DNA of 64,000 nt from Ascaphus truei. Lineage: Eukaryota > Chordata > Amphibia > Anura > Ascaphidae. Shown in pieces: positions 1 through 9,735 of the stretch; within the stretch, counting starts at the first letter, position 1, and each line of letters opens with the position of its first letter. Made by a program: the position numbers and the translations under genes. Under the pieces are notes generated by a model. It did not search any database. It was not told where the DNA came from and saw only the letters and a list, made by a program, of their open reading frames with translations. The stretch covers positions 57,942,880-58,006,879 of the forward strand of contig CM071570.1 of NCBI GenBank assembly GCA_036426205.1. Direction: 5' to 3'.

Positions 1-590
1 CACATGACTGTTGCTCTCCATTCTCTATACTGGCTGCCTGAAAAATAACTAATCTGTTTAAAGATTGGCTTTTTGACATTAAAAGCCCTACAAAATCTGG
101 GTACCAACTATCTGAAAGAGCTCCTTTGCACACTTTGATCCAAAAAGTAAGGACTCCTACCAGTTCTCAGTACTTCCATGACTTCTTTTGAAGCCCGAAC
201 CATTCTGCTGTGTCTACTTTCTAATTTGAATTATGTTGCCGCATAGCAACTACAATATGCGTTATAATTCTTAAACTATGTGTTACAATTCGTAATGCAT
301 TTTCTATTATTTGCAAGAAACTTTTTTTTCACATTTGTCAAACAGCTAATAGGATAAATTGGTCTAGTTTTCAGTGCAAGATTAATTAATGATTTATACA
401 GCTTCAATATATTCCAGCATCTGAAAAACGATCTTTGAATATTGTATGGCATATTACTACAATTAGTAATCATTACAATTAGTGTTTAGAAATTGTTACA
501 CTTCTGTGTTTGTTCTCTTTTACTTAGTCTAATGCTAGTCGTTTAACCTTCAACAGTTTAGGAAATAGAAGGAATATGATCTCTCTCTAT
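1..590. other. AT-rich non-coding, no gene seen
   Basis: No reading frame with recognisable protein similarity and no repeat family that I can name. The only ORF is short and of low-complexity AT-rich composition. Confidence 0.5.
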
Positions 591-722
591 GGCCCTTATT
601 CTGTAAAATGTGATTAACACAGATGGCGTGATGTCGCATGAAACACCCCATTGACTTTTAATGGGGCTTTTCCTGCGATAACACATCATCTGCACTTATT
701 CCACCTTACAGAATAAGGACCT
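591..722. mobile_element. Miniature inverted-repeat transposon, possibly PIF/Harbinger-like
   Basis: A 132 bp element bounded by imperfect terminal inverted repeats: GGCCCTTATTCTGTAA at the left and TTACAGAATAAGGACC at the right. It is flanked by TAT on both sides, so a 3 bp target duplication is possible. The 3 bp duplication and short TIRs fit PIF/Harbinger-type MITEs. There is no coding capacity. The superfamily is inference. Confidence 0.5.
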
Positions 723-1779
723 ATGAAAGATTTCTGTATTGAATGTTTTGAATTCCTGTCCATATTATAGTAAAGCCAGTGACCATCGAATTACTAAATT
801 CAGGTTTCACAAGCAATTTATGTTATGAAAGTTGTGGCTAATAAACGCCTATTTGCTTTTCTCTTAGAAACGTCTCCTGTTCAAATAAACCTCTGCACAC
901 ATCTTCTACAATGGCCAATTCATAATGGGGACTGCAAAATAGAACTAGTGAGGGGGAGGGAGAAAGGATGCTAAGCATATGCGATGGTGAGATTGCTGAA
1001 AGGTGACCCTGCAGTTGTAACCCCGCTCTACTGTGCTTTAGGAGTACCTCCTACGGGTTCCACTGGGGAACACCCTGTCACCAGACGGGCATGCAGCAGT
1101 CACGACTTGCAAGCCTCCTGACTGCTTGAATGGTTCCCTGCACTGCTACCCTTACTCACTCCTCCTGTCTGAAATTTCACCTCCTGAACCCCCGCAACCA
1201 CTCCTGGTGAACCTTCCAGTACACAAGCAGGAGCAACAGAAGCAGGCATCGATGTGGTGGGCGTAGCAGACTCAGATGGTGCAGCTGAAACTAGATTCAG
1301 TGTCAAAACCTGTTATGGTGTTCCACACCAGATTAGAACTATGCCCTGCTCTGGCAACCCCGACAGCAGCCTGAACTACAAGCTCATATAAAACACAGGT
1401 GGCTGCATCTGTGCCTCAGCACACACCTGTTCAAGCAACAGGTTGTCCTGTTTGTGTGCTGAAAGCCTCATCAACAGTCTCTGTCACTGTCATGAAGGAA
1501 TCAAGTGAGGTCAATCACAATAATGACATTGCAGGGAACAAAGGTGACACTGACAACAGAGTTTCAAACAAACAAAAGTCCACAAACAAAACCAAATCAA
1601 CACTACTATAACTGTTTCTTGACAACCCTTTTCTAAAAATGTATTTTTCAAAACATGGGACTGGCAGATACATTTTTGAGTGTCAGAGCAGTTCCTACAT
1701 AATCTGTTGAACTGCCCATAAGGAATATTATTCAGCTACCTGGGGAAATTATTGCTACTGGCCTCAATATAATGATTAC
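723..1779. other. Non-coding, nothing assigned
   Basis: Contains a moderately GC-rich stretch (about 1000-1500) with short open frames on both strands that match nothing I recognise. It may be old repeat sequence. No RNA gene seen. Confidence 0.4.
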
Positions 1780-2110
1780 AGGCCACAGGTTTGTGATATA
1801 CATTGATGGCAAACTTGCCATTGGATTCAACAGATAGAACAAATCCAAAAATTCTATAGACTGGGGTTGAATGTTGTATGTAAATTTCAAGCCCTTATCA
1901 TTTGCATTGAAGTGGCAAAACTGGTCGAAGAGACCAGACTCACTCCATTTCCAAACAATTATTATATAATCTATGAAATGGCCATACAGGACCAGGCCGT
2001 CCCCAAGTGATTGTCATTCCAAACCCTATCAGCTCCCAACAACCCATGAAGAGGTTGGCATAACTTGGGACGAACCTGGTGCCCATTTTGTTCATTATAC
2101 ATATTGTTAT
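1780..2110 (-). pseudogene. Penelope-like element, reverse transcriptase fragment
   Basis: On the minus strand, one frame ending near 1940 carries the block GTRFVPSYANLFMG. This is the palm-region motif typical of Penelope-type reverse transcriptases, which precedes the catalytic aspartates. A second frame just downstream (about 1790-1900) gives FTYNIQPQSIEFLDLFY, the later conserved 'FLDL' strand of the same domain. The two parts are in different frames, so this is a decayed copy. Only about 100 codons of the RT survive and no endonuclease domain follows. The family assignment rests on the two motif blocks appearing in the right order. Confidence 0.65.
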
Positions 2111-2827
2111 CCTTGTCCCAAGAATATTTAATATTTGAATACCTTTTTCATGAATAATACTAGTGTAAAGGGAAATGAACATCACATGTTGCCCATAAAA
2201 TATCCCTTTCCCATGAAATATCAGAAACCAAATGTAATACATGAGCAGAATCCCTAATATTAGATTTAAGATCTTTAAAGTATTTCTGCAGAAAAAAAGT
2301 CCACAAATTGAGACATACTGTATTGGCACTAATTGAATTTATACCCGAAATGATGGGTCTTTAAAGTGGCTTTTAAAGGGTCTTGTGTACTTTTGGGAGG
2401 TGGTTGAACAAAGAACGTAACTAATTTACTAATTACTATTTACTAATTGTTTTCATTAATTGGTGTATTCATGTATTCTATTTTGTATTTTTTGTGCCCT
2501 GGGTTTTTCAGATTTAAATATTGGACCTTAGTGAAGCCCAGCCTAAGCCCCCTTTTTAAAACATAATTTTTCAGAAAATATGCAAAACATTTTGTGAAGC
2601 ACATTTGAAGACATTTGGAGTTCTTTAACCATGAACATAAAGCATTTTAGAAGGTCACTATCATATACCAGGCAGTCCCCAAACTCGAGAATGACACAAC
2701 TTTCTCCATTAACATATAATAGAAGGTCACTTTTTGCATTTGAGCAAAAGTAGGCCTGTTCCAAAAATAAAAGAGTAAAAGGGTCTGTAGTAAAATGTGT
2801 ATGTATGTATGTATGAATGTATGTACA
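2111..2827. other. Non-coding with TATG microsatellite
   Basis: No gene. A short (TATG)n tract lies at about 2797-2826, directly against the 3' end of the adjacent minus-strand L2 fragment. It may derive from the L2 tail. Confidence 0.5.
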
Positions 2828-3345
2828 GGTATATCTTTATTTATATAGCGCCATTAACGTACATAGCGCTTCACAGCAGTAATCCATTTGACAATCATAT
2901 CAATAACAAATAATCCAAATAACACATAATGGGAAGAAATGCTTCAGATATTAAAGTGTCATTTAGGAAAAGGAGTCCGTACCTCGAAGAGCTTACAATG
3001 TATTTGGTAAGTAAGAATAACATACAGAGACAGTAGGAAGTTGTTCTGGTAAGTGCGTCTGCAAGGGGCCAAGGTTTATATGTATGAAGTGTAAAGTATC
3101 AGGCACGGAGCTACGCATATGCTTTGTTAAGGAGGTGTGTTTTAATATGGGTATTAAAGGTGGATAGAGAGAGTGCTAGTTGAATATTGAGGGGAATAGC
3201 ATTCAAGAGGTGTGGGGCAGTCATTGAAACAGGTTTAATTTCGGAGAGGGCTTTAGAAACAAAAGGAGTAGAGTCATGTTCTAGCCTGCAATACCCATGC
3301 TTATCCACCGAGACTGCTGCTGCTCTGCTATCTCTCTCAAAGAAC
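2828..3345 (-). mobile_element. L2-clade LINE, 5'-truncated 3' end
   Basis: Read on the minus strand, this ends with the same 3' terminal sequence as the near-intact L2 copy at 56640-60815 (GAAGCGCTATGTAC, then GGCGCTATATAAATAAAG). Upstream of it is the last ~70 codons of the L2 ORF, including the block around PHLLNAIPLN, equivalent to [10 protein letters not shown] in the intact copy. Frameshifts and substitutions show it is dead. Confidence 0.8.
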
Positions 3346-3349
3346 ATTC

Positions 3350-3743
3350 CAGACCTTGAAACCTGACACATCTGCACCTGTGCTATACCTTTCAGCCTGC
3401 TTATATAAACTTCCTCTTCCTGTCTGTCAGTGCCCGTTTATACTGGTTCCTCAGCTACTGCTAGGTTCCTGTGTTTATTGCTGTTGCTATTGTCCTGTTC
3501 CAGTCTCCATGTTGCCAAACTCTGCTTGTGACCCTGACCAGGCTACCTGCTGCCTGCCTTCGACCTCTGCTTGTGACCTGACCACGCTATCTGCCGTCTG
3601 CCTCCGAGCTTGTGACCCCGACCACGCTATCTTCCGCCTTCTTCGACCTCTGCTTGTGACCCCAACCACGCTCCCTGCTGTTCCTGTCACTGGGATCCAC
3701 TCCAGTCATATATCAACCCATGACAGAATAAACAGTCCCTACC
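3350..3743 (+). mobile_element. Probable Ty3/gypsy LTR or leader preceding gag remnant
   Basis: Contains a TATA-like box (CTTATATAAAC near 3400) and diverged tandem GACC/TGTGACC repeats (3520-3680). It sits directly 5' of the gag remnant in the same orientation. Boundaries with TG...CA ends and a target duplication were not found, so LTR status is inferred from position and composition. Confidence 0.45.
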
Positions 3744-4470
3744 ATGGATTCTGCTGGAACAGACTTGACCTAGGCTCAGCAGATTATTGACTTGCAACGT
3801 GCCATGATTGGCTTCCAAGAACAGCAAGGAGATGTTTACAAACACCTTGGCCAGGTGGAAGCTGAAATACGTGAACTACGCACCGCCCTAGCCGCTGTAC
3901 CTGTTCAAAACACTGTGCCTGTGCAAACTGCACACCGTGTACCACTTCCAGAAAAATTCGGGGGAAAAACAACCATTCTGGGGTTTTCTCAACCAATGCA
4001 GACTTCTATTTCATTTACAGCACACAATCTATAATACGGAGGAGGCCAAGGTGGGATTAATTATCACCCTGCTCAAGGATGATGCCCTTGCTTGTGTCTC
4101 CCCTATGTTAGAGCAGAGTAGCCCACTACTAAGGAACCTAAGCAACCGCTCAAGCAACTCTGAACAACCTTCATCAAGGAAGACGCTCGACAGCTGAGTA
4201 CGCTGCTGAGTTCCGCAGAGGGGTTACCGATACTGAGTGGAATGAGGACCCCAAAGAGATATCATTTTTGGCAGGGTCTCTCTGAGCCAATAAACGATGA
4301 ACTGGCCAGGGTGGTGCCTTCATAGGGGTTTGAGGAATTTGTCCATTTATGCATTCAAATCGATCGTAGGCTTACAGAAAGACGATTGGAGAGACAGGGG
4401 TTCATGCCAAACAACTCCGGGGTTAGAGATGTCAGCATCCCAAGACGTAGACGCGAAATCCAGGGGGAGC
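3744..4470 (+). pseudogene. Ty3/gypsy-type gag remnant
   Basis: An ATG in good context (ACCATGG) at about 3744 opens a frame that meets a TAG after nine codons. It then continues as a coiled-coil-like segment (IIDLQRAMIGFQEQQ...) and a retrotransposon gag domain with PLPEKFGG, then FWGFLNQCRL in a second frame, then EEAKVGLIITLLKDDALA. Further downstream, in yet another frame, are the gag blocks EFVHLCIQIDRRLTERRLERQ (truncated here to the recognisable part). These blocks resemble the gag-like domain of sushi-type Ty3/gypsy elements. At least one stop and two frameshifts make it non-functional. No protease or polymerase follows; the element is cut by PLE-derived sequence near 4475. Confidence 0.65.
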
Positions 4471-4474
4471 ATAG

Positions 4475-4788
4475 GGAGAAACAAAAATAGAAACAAATCT
4501 AAGTGCAGTGGAAATGGGAATGTGAATAATGAGTGTCCAAAATCTTGGCTCCTGTAGAATGGCTACTTACAAGATGTAAGAGTCAAAAAGGCAGTGTTGA
4601 CAATCAGTCAGTGGTGGATGTAAGTGTAGCAATCATCAGGGTGGTTCAGGTACTCAGGAAGGTATAACCAGGTAAAAGAGAGAGAACAAACTTGCATAGC
4701 GCAGATCAACCAAGGTAAAGAAATATTTTATCTAAGTAAAAATGCACTCACAATGTACAGAATAAAATCGGGCATGTCACACTTAATA
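4475..4788 (-). mobile_element. PLE-derived non-coding end (outer part of terminal repeat)
   Basis: Matches, with divergence, the region 55980-56280: both contain AATCTAAGTG, a shared ATCTTGGCTC block, and 'GCACAGATCAA' followed by an AT-rich stretch and a GCACTCACAAT/GCACTTACAAT block. In both places this lies next to a hammerhead-like motif on the minus strand. It is therefore interpreted as the outer portion of the pLTR of the PLE whose ORF lies at 5786-7975. Confidence 0.5.
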
Positions 4789-5048
4789 CTGTCGTGGCCC
4801 ATTTTAATCTCCAACATCCCCGGAAAAATTTGGGGATGTTTTCCGTCTCTCACGGGCCTTTTCCGCGCGGCCTGAAATCACCAGATAGCACGAATAGCGC
4901 TAGACAATGAAAGCGCTTAGCGCTACACAATGAAAATGCCCGCAGGCGCCCAAAACTGCCGAAAACAGCCCGCATCAGCCCGCAATTTGCCTGCGATTTT
5001 TCAAATCGCGGGGAAAAGACTGCAGGAGGCTAAAGGCGGCTGCCACTG
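4789..5048. mobile_element. TA-flanked miniature transposon (copy 1)
   Basis: A 260 bp GC-rich insert flanked by TA on both sides (4787-4788 and 5049-5050). The left end begins CTGTCGTGGCC and the right end, read inward on the minus strand, begins CAGTGGCAGCCGCC. A second copy lies at 34786-35030. The TA target and CAG/CTG ends fit Tc1/mariner-superfamily MITEs. It has no coding capacity and is inserted in PLE non-coding sequence. Confidence 0.7.
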
Positions 5049-5229
5049 TAAGTGTATGAGAGGATAACATCAGCCAGCTGGCTCACCATCCCATCACTTT
5101 CCGTACTCCTCCGTCTCTGCTCAACTGCGTCACCGCACAGCTCGGCGTCTGACATTGGATCCGGTTTCGTCTGTTGGTGGGGGCTGGACCTTCCGTGATT
5201 CCTCTCCAGACTGCTCCGCAAGAAAGGCT

Positions 5230-5280
5230 CCCACTCAATGCGTTTCGCTACGTAATCACGTCGGCTTCATCAGGAGTGTG
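5230..5280 (-). ncRNA. Hammerhead-ribozyme-like motif (type I topology) in PLE end
   Basis: On the minus strand: stem I 5' strand CACTC, one C, the exact core CTGATGA (5267-5273), and a stem II hairpin GC...ACGT/ACGT...GC. Next come the core GAAA (5243-5246), a minimal stem III region C-GC-A where most copies have C-GC-G, then TT, then stem I 3' strand GAGTG (5232-5236), which pairs with CACTC. This is the arrangement of the small type I hammerheads known from Penelope-like elements. It lies about 500 bp 3' of the PLE ORF stop. The G-to-A change in stem III, probably CpG decay, may weaken it. Confidence 0.65.
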
Positions 5281-5785
5281 AAGTCTCAAAGTTACACTAT
5301 GTCTCTATATAGCTTGGTTGCTAATTGAATTATGCAAAACATCTGTTTGTTAAAGCGCTATGCGGGTTAACATTAAATGCTGGATCTAAGACGTATTAAG
5401 TAATACAATACACGAGAACATAAGATGGTTACAAATAAGAAAATATAGGTGCTCTTTAAATCAGAAAGACTCAGATAGATGTTTATACACATGTATTAAA
5501 ATCCTAATATACTTGTAGTGGATTTTATTTGAGGAGAATAGAACCTATATTATACAAATTGATTATAAAATGATAATGCTTAACATTTAATATAACTGGT
5601 ATGGTAATGATACTAAAAATATGGACATGTAAAATTGTCTGGACTTGAGTGAATAACTAACACATGGAGACAATTCCATTTTAACACACAGAGATATGAT
5701 AAACAGTCCCTATGACTCAAAGAAATATACACAATGAAAGATACGAGGCCTAGAGGGGAGACATAAAGCCCAAATTAGAACAAAT

Positions 5786-6751
5786 TCATTTCAAAAATGG
5801 TAAAATATCTAATTCCATATTGAATCCTCTTGGTGTAAGACTGTCCAATCTATGGATCCAAAAAGATTCTCTCTTCAGTAGATCTATTTCTCTGTCACCC
5901 CCTCTCCAGTATTGTTCAACCTGTTCAATGACTGTGTACTTTAAACCTGTTGGATCTCCCTTGTGAAATACTGCAAAGTGGTTGGATACGCTATGCGTGT
6001 TTAGTTGTCTTTTAATGCTGCTTAGATGTTCTACAATCCTTATTCTGATTGGCCTAGCAGTTTTACCCACATATTGCAGTTTACAGGGGCATTCAAGTTA
6101 GTATATAACATGATCCGATCTACAGGTGAGACAGGTTTTTATATTGAAACTTTCATGTGTGACATTAGAGCTGAAACTTGCAGTGATAGGTGACTTAAAC
6201 TGGCATGCCCTACAGGTTTTACACCCATAAAATCCCTTATTGTGACCCAGCCAGTTATTTTGGCCGGTTTTATTCTGTCTAAGTGCACTGGGTGCCAGTT
6301 GATTTTTTAGATTATTAGCTTTCCTGACCAAAACATTGGGTTTGTCTGGAATTTCTTTTCCTAGTATAGGATCATTCTTTAAGATATCCCAATGTTTGTT
6401 CAGGATTTTTGTAATCTTTTTGAATTCTTTGTTGAAACCTGTAATGAACGCAAAATCTAATTGATTGTTCTTCTTTTTCTTTGTCCATGGTTTCAACAGA
6501 TCACTCCTATTCCTACAGTCTGCTTTCAACATTGCTCTGTCCAACATCCCTTCATCATAATCTTTCTCCAGAAATCTGGTTTTAATAAACTCTGCTTGTT
6601 GTAAAAATTGGTCTCTGTCTGTGCAATTCCTTTTTAGTCTATTAAATTGTCCTAATGGCACATTGTCCATCCATCTAGGTAAGTGACTACTTGATCTCAA
6701 AATATAATTATTCTTATCAATTTCTTTGAAAAAGGTTTTGGTTTTAATTGT
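5786..6751 (-). pseudogene. Penelope-like element ORF, C-terminal half with GIY-YIG endonuclease
   Basis: One frame runs from about 6730 to a stop at 5786, broken by a single in-frame TAA at 6098-6100. Upstream part: PLGQFNRLKRNC, a hallmark of the PLE linker after the RT palm, then a charged region. Next is a cysteine-rich zinc-binding-like segment (GCKTCRACQ), the block SDHVIY, the stop, LECPCKLQYVGKTARPIR and then IVEHL. These are the first strand, the YVG (YIG-equivalent) and the catalytic arginine helix of a GIY-YIG nuclease. It ends with FWIHRLDSLTPRGFN. In PLEs the RT and this nuclease are one protein that nicks target DNA and primes reverse transcription there. Apart from the stop the domain is well preserved, the best PLE coding copy in the window. 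Its N-terminal continuation lies beyond an insertion (6752-7813). Confidence 0.8.
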
Positions 6752-7813
6752 TAAAAGGGAAGGGCAGTGGGAACAGAGCTAATGCAAAATATAAAAAATA
6801 GTGACAATTAAGTGACTAACATAATATAAATACACACTTTACTATTAAAGTGGGGGCTGCCAGGTAAAAAGGGTACACAAACCGATGAAGACAATAAAAA
6901 CACATAAACCGGCGCCTCCGATAGAAAATAGAGATATATAGCCTGACCGAATATAGTCCAATGCAGCTGGGATGAGATCCAAGGCAGTATCTTCAATGAA
7001 GTCTCATAGAACAACAGACAAACAAATAAGACAACAACATGGAAGAAAAAAAGAGAAAAAGATCATAGTGCAACTAAAAACAAAAAATCACTGATAAGGT
7101 TTACAAGGAATGATTGCAAATTTAATACGATGAATAAAATGATTATAAAAACAACAAACACTTGATTGTTGGGCAAAAAGACACTTATAAAGCAATGGCA
7201 TCCGGTAGGGATAAAATTGAAACCCTACTTACAGCAAGGCTGATCAAAGTAAGCCCGTAGCACAATGTCACAATCTGGAACCAGAGCCTGGTAGAGAGAT
7301 GATAAAACTCTGCCTCTTAGAGCTCCACGAAGCCGGAAACCGCCGCTGGCCACACGCCCATGAATCACCAGGAGTGCAGGGGGTAGAACAAGTAACAGCC
7401 TGAACCCAGTGCTGCCGGGGGACACACCAATGCGGTACACGCAGACCAGGAGCTCTCGCGATAACCCGCTGACGTCACCACTAAGCACAATAGCAGGGGA
7501 AGTCCCGGACACGTACCAAGGGGCTCAGAGAGCTAGGGCTGGGTACAGAAGACACACGGGCTATCAGGGGAGAACGCCAAAAAGTCTCTGCCAATAAAAG
7601 TCCACCTTGGGACACGTACCGAGGGGCTCAGAGAGCTAGGGCTGGGTACAGAAGGACACACGGGCTATCAGTTGGGACACGTACCGAGGGGCTCAGAGAG
7701 CTAGGGCTGGGTACAGAAGGACACACGGGCTATCAGGGGAGAACGCCAAAAGTCTCTGCCAATAAAAGTCCACCCAAGGCGCCGGTTTATGTGTTTTTTT
7801 TGGTTTTAATTGT
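6752..7813. mobile_element. 1.06 kb insertion with 16 bp target duplication
   Basis: The sequence TTTTGGTTTTAATTGT occurs at 6736-6751 and again at 7798-7813, interrupting the PLE ORF exactly between codons that join in other copies. The insert has no protein ORF that I recognise. It contains an inverted repeat near its ends (AACACATAAACCGGCGCC near 6898 against GGCGCCGGTTTATGTGTT near 7778) and a 3-copy tandem repeat. The long target duplication and 'GGCGC' head resemble the insertion at 19225-20171, so both may be non-autonomous PLE-type retroelements. Confidence 0.7.
7506..7740. repeat. Tandem repeat, 63-105 bp unit, 3 copies
   Basis: Three near-identical copies starting near 7506, 7611 and 7675 share GGACACGTACCGAGGGGC, AGAGAGCTAGGGCTGGGTAC and ACACACGGGCTATCAG. 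The first and last are followed by an extra block (GGGGAGAACGCC...AATAAAAGTCCACC) that the middle one lacks, so the unit alternates between 105 and about 64 bp. Confidence 0.85.
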
Positions 7814-7975
7814 ACTTTTTTCCATATATATAACTAAATCCAATTTTTTTTATCCTTTCTCTACTTGATAGACTTGTGAAATTCAAATTCCATGTGTTAG
7901 TATTAATATAATCAAAGAACTTATCAAAGATAACCCAAAGATTTTATACATGCTCCACGAATATTCTCTGAAGAA
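7814..7975 (-). pseudogene. Penelope-like element ORF, continuation upstream of the insertion
   Basis: On the minus strand, blocks FDYINTNTWNLNFTSLSSRE and, one frame over, LDLVIYMEKSTIKT lead directly into the frame that resumes at 6735 (KTFFKEIDKNNYILRSSSH). This matches the order of conserved strands after the catalytic aspartates in PLE reverse transcriptases. One frameshift is present. The more N-terminal RT is missing or unrecognisable above about 7980. Confidence 0.6.
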
Positions 7976-8239
7976 AACGTGTACAAGCTCTAAAGAGTGA
8001 CGGCCAGTGTTGCTAGCAGCAGTAATAAATCATTTTAAAATCACAGGAGTGTACACCGGATAATGCGGGTTGAAGGGGTGCACGCAGTGCAGGAAAACAG
8101 GGAAGGCAAGGAGGGCAACGGAACACATACGGGGGACAGTACGTGAGAAGAACAACTCACTCAGTCTTCCTCGGTTCACCCCGGCTGCGCCCGGTGTTTG
8201 GAGTACACGTTACTCACGATCATACACCGCCTGGCTCCC

Positions 8240-8540
8240 TGGAAGTCCCATGTAGCCCCGACGTGTGGAGACGTCTCCCTGTAACATCCGGTGGTGGTTT
8301 GTAGATCCTCTCACAGTAGCAAGGTGCACGAACCAAGATCCATATCCATCCGCTCCCAGAAAAAAGTAGGACTCACCAGCAGGAGAATTAAAACCTAATT
8401 TATTAAACTACATAAAAAACAAAATATACATACAGTACAAGGTACTCTCCCACGCGTTTCACGCCCACTGTGGCGCTTTCTCAAGGAGTAGTGAGATAGG
8501 GGAGGTCTAGAGTATTTAACATGCATCCCCGTCATGCAAG
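8240..8540 (-). mobile_element. PLE-derived non-coding end with hammerhead-like core
   Basis: Minus-strand sequence containing CTCCTGCTGGTGAGTC after an AT-rich AATAAA-like stretch matches 35590-35660 on the plus strand (TTTTGCTGGTGAGTC). Both lie next to the same degenerate hammerhead core. It is interpreted as a pLTR of the same PLE subfamily as the copy at 33880-35790. Confidence 0.5.
8441..8492 (-). ncRNA. Degenerate hammerhead-like motif
   Basis: Minus strand: CTCC stem I, core TTGAGAA in place of CTGATGA, stem II GCGCC/GGCGT, intact GAAAC, then GC, GTG and GGAG closing stem I. The first core strand deviates at several catalytic positions, so activity is unlikely. The architecture is the same as at 5230 and 35517. 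Confidence 0.45.
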
Positions 8541-9284
8541 ACAGCTGTTTGGAATAATTAATAATTAATTAATTAATTAATTGATTGATTTTGTCTTACA
8601 GAAAGAATAGAAACAGAACACAGGAGGTAAGTAGAGAAGAAAAAAGAGAGAAAAGAAGAAAAAGAAGAATATGAAGAAAAAGTTGCACAACAGGAAAACA
8701 AACCGTAAATACAATGCATAATATGTAAATAAATTGAAATAAAATAAAATAGTCATGTAGCCAATTGGAATTTCTATGCAGAAAGGAATGGCAAAGTGAA
8801 ATGGTAACACTAATTCTGATCAATATACCATAATCAGACATAAGCAATAAAAACTTGCATCAGGTTAATGACCAATGTGATAAATACCATCCTATGTCCA
8901 AAGAATACACCAATTGATACAACAATACATATTATATAGCATTTGATTTTGTCCCAAGGTAGATAGCAACATAAGTAACATCAATTACTGAAAAAGAGAA
9001 TTCATTGACTAGCTAAATGATGCAACTAATAGTCAAGGGGGGGAGAGAGAGAACACACCAAAGATGACAAACAAAACTTGCAGGGTTTCAAGAGTACATC
9101 CTGAGTGATCAAAAAATACATCGATTAGGATTTAAAAAGAGCCAAATCAGTTCAGCATGACAGTAACCAAAATTGATCCTTAACCTTTGATTTTGATCTT
9201 AAAAGGTAAGGAGAGATAGTATATGGTAATGAACAAATCATGTAAGTAATGCACAGTTGGCACAGAAATTATAAAAAGCTCTTT
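8541..9284. other. Non-coding, AT-rich
   Basis: Starts with a short (ATTA)n tract (about 8555-8582), then a purine-rich stretch. No gene recognised. Confidence 0.5.
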
Positions 9285-9735
9285 AAGTTCCAATCAATGT
9301 TGCAGGAGGAGAATTAGGACGAGGTGTAGGATTGGAGGAGGATACAGAGGGGATGTCCTGACGTATGGATTCCACCTTTTCCTTGAAATAGTCAGTAAAG
9401 TCCTCTGGTGAGATGGAGGAAGAAAAACAGGCAGCAGAGAATGGTCTGAGTAGGGAGTCAAAGACAGAGAAGAGTCGGCATGGGTTAGACTTGTGTGTGT
9501 TGATTAGTGACGAAAAGTAGGGCTGTTTAGCCTGGGAGAGAGCAGAGTTGAAACAAGATAATATAAATTTGTAGTGAAGGAAGTCTGCGAGAGTGTGAGA
9601 TTTCCTCCAGAGGCGTTCAAAGAAACAAGGGCAGGAAGCAGCATGCGTGTGTGGCAACTTAGCCAGGGTCTGCGTTTAGAAGGGTGAGAACAGCAGAGAG
9701 AAAGTGAGGCATGTAAGTCGAGAGGAGGATAGGGC
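9285..9735 (-). mobile_element. L2-clade LINE internal fragment
   Basis: The minus-strand translation is collinear with the endonuclease-RT linker of the intact L2 ORF at 57577-60531. Shared blocks are [49 protein letters not shown] and FKEKVESI. Both ends are truncated and frames shift near 9660. Confidence 0.85.

Noticed and set aside
3356..3790. 144-codon Cys-rich plus-strand frame
   Set aside because: It corresponds to the GACC/TGTGACC-repetitive LTR-like leader upstream of the gag remnant. The cysteines come from tandem DNA repeats.
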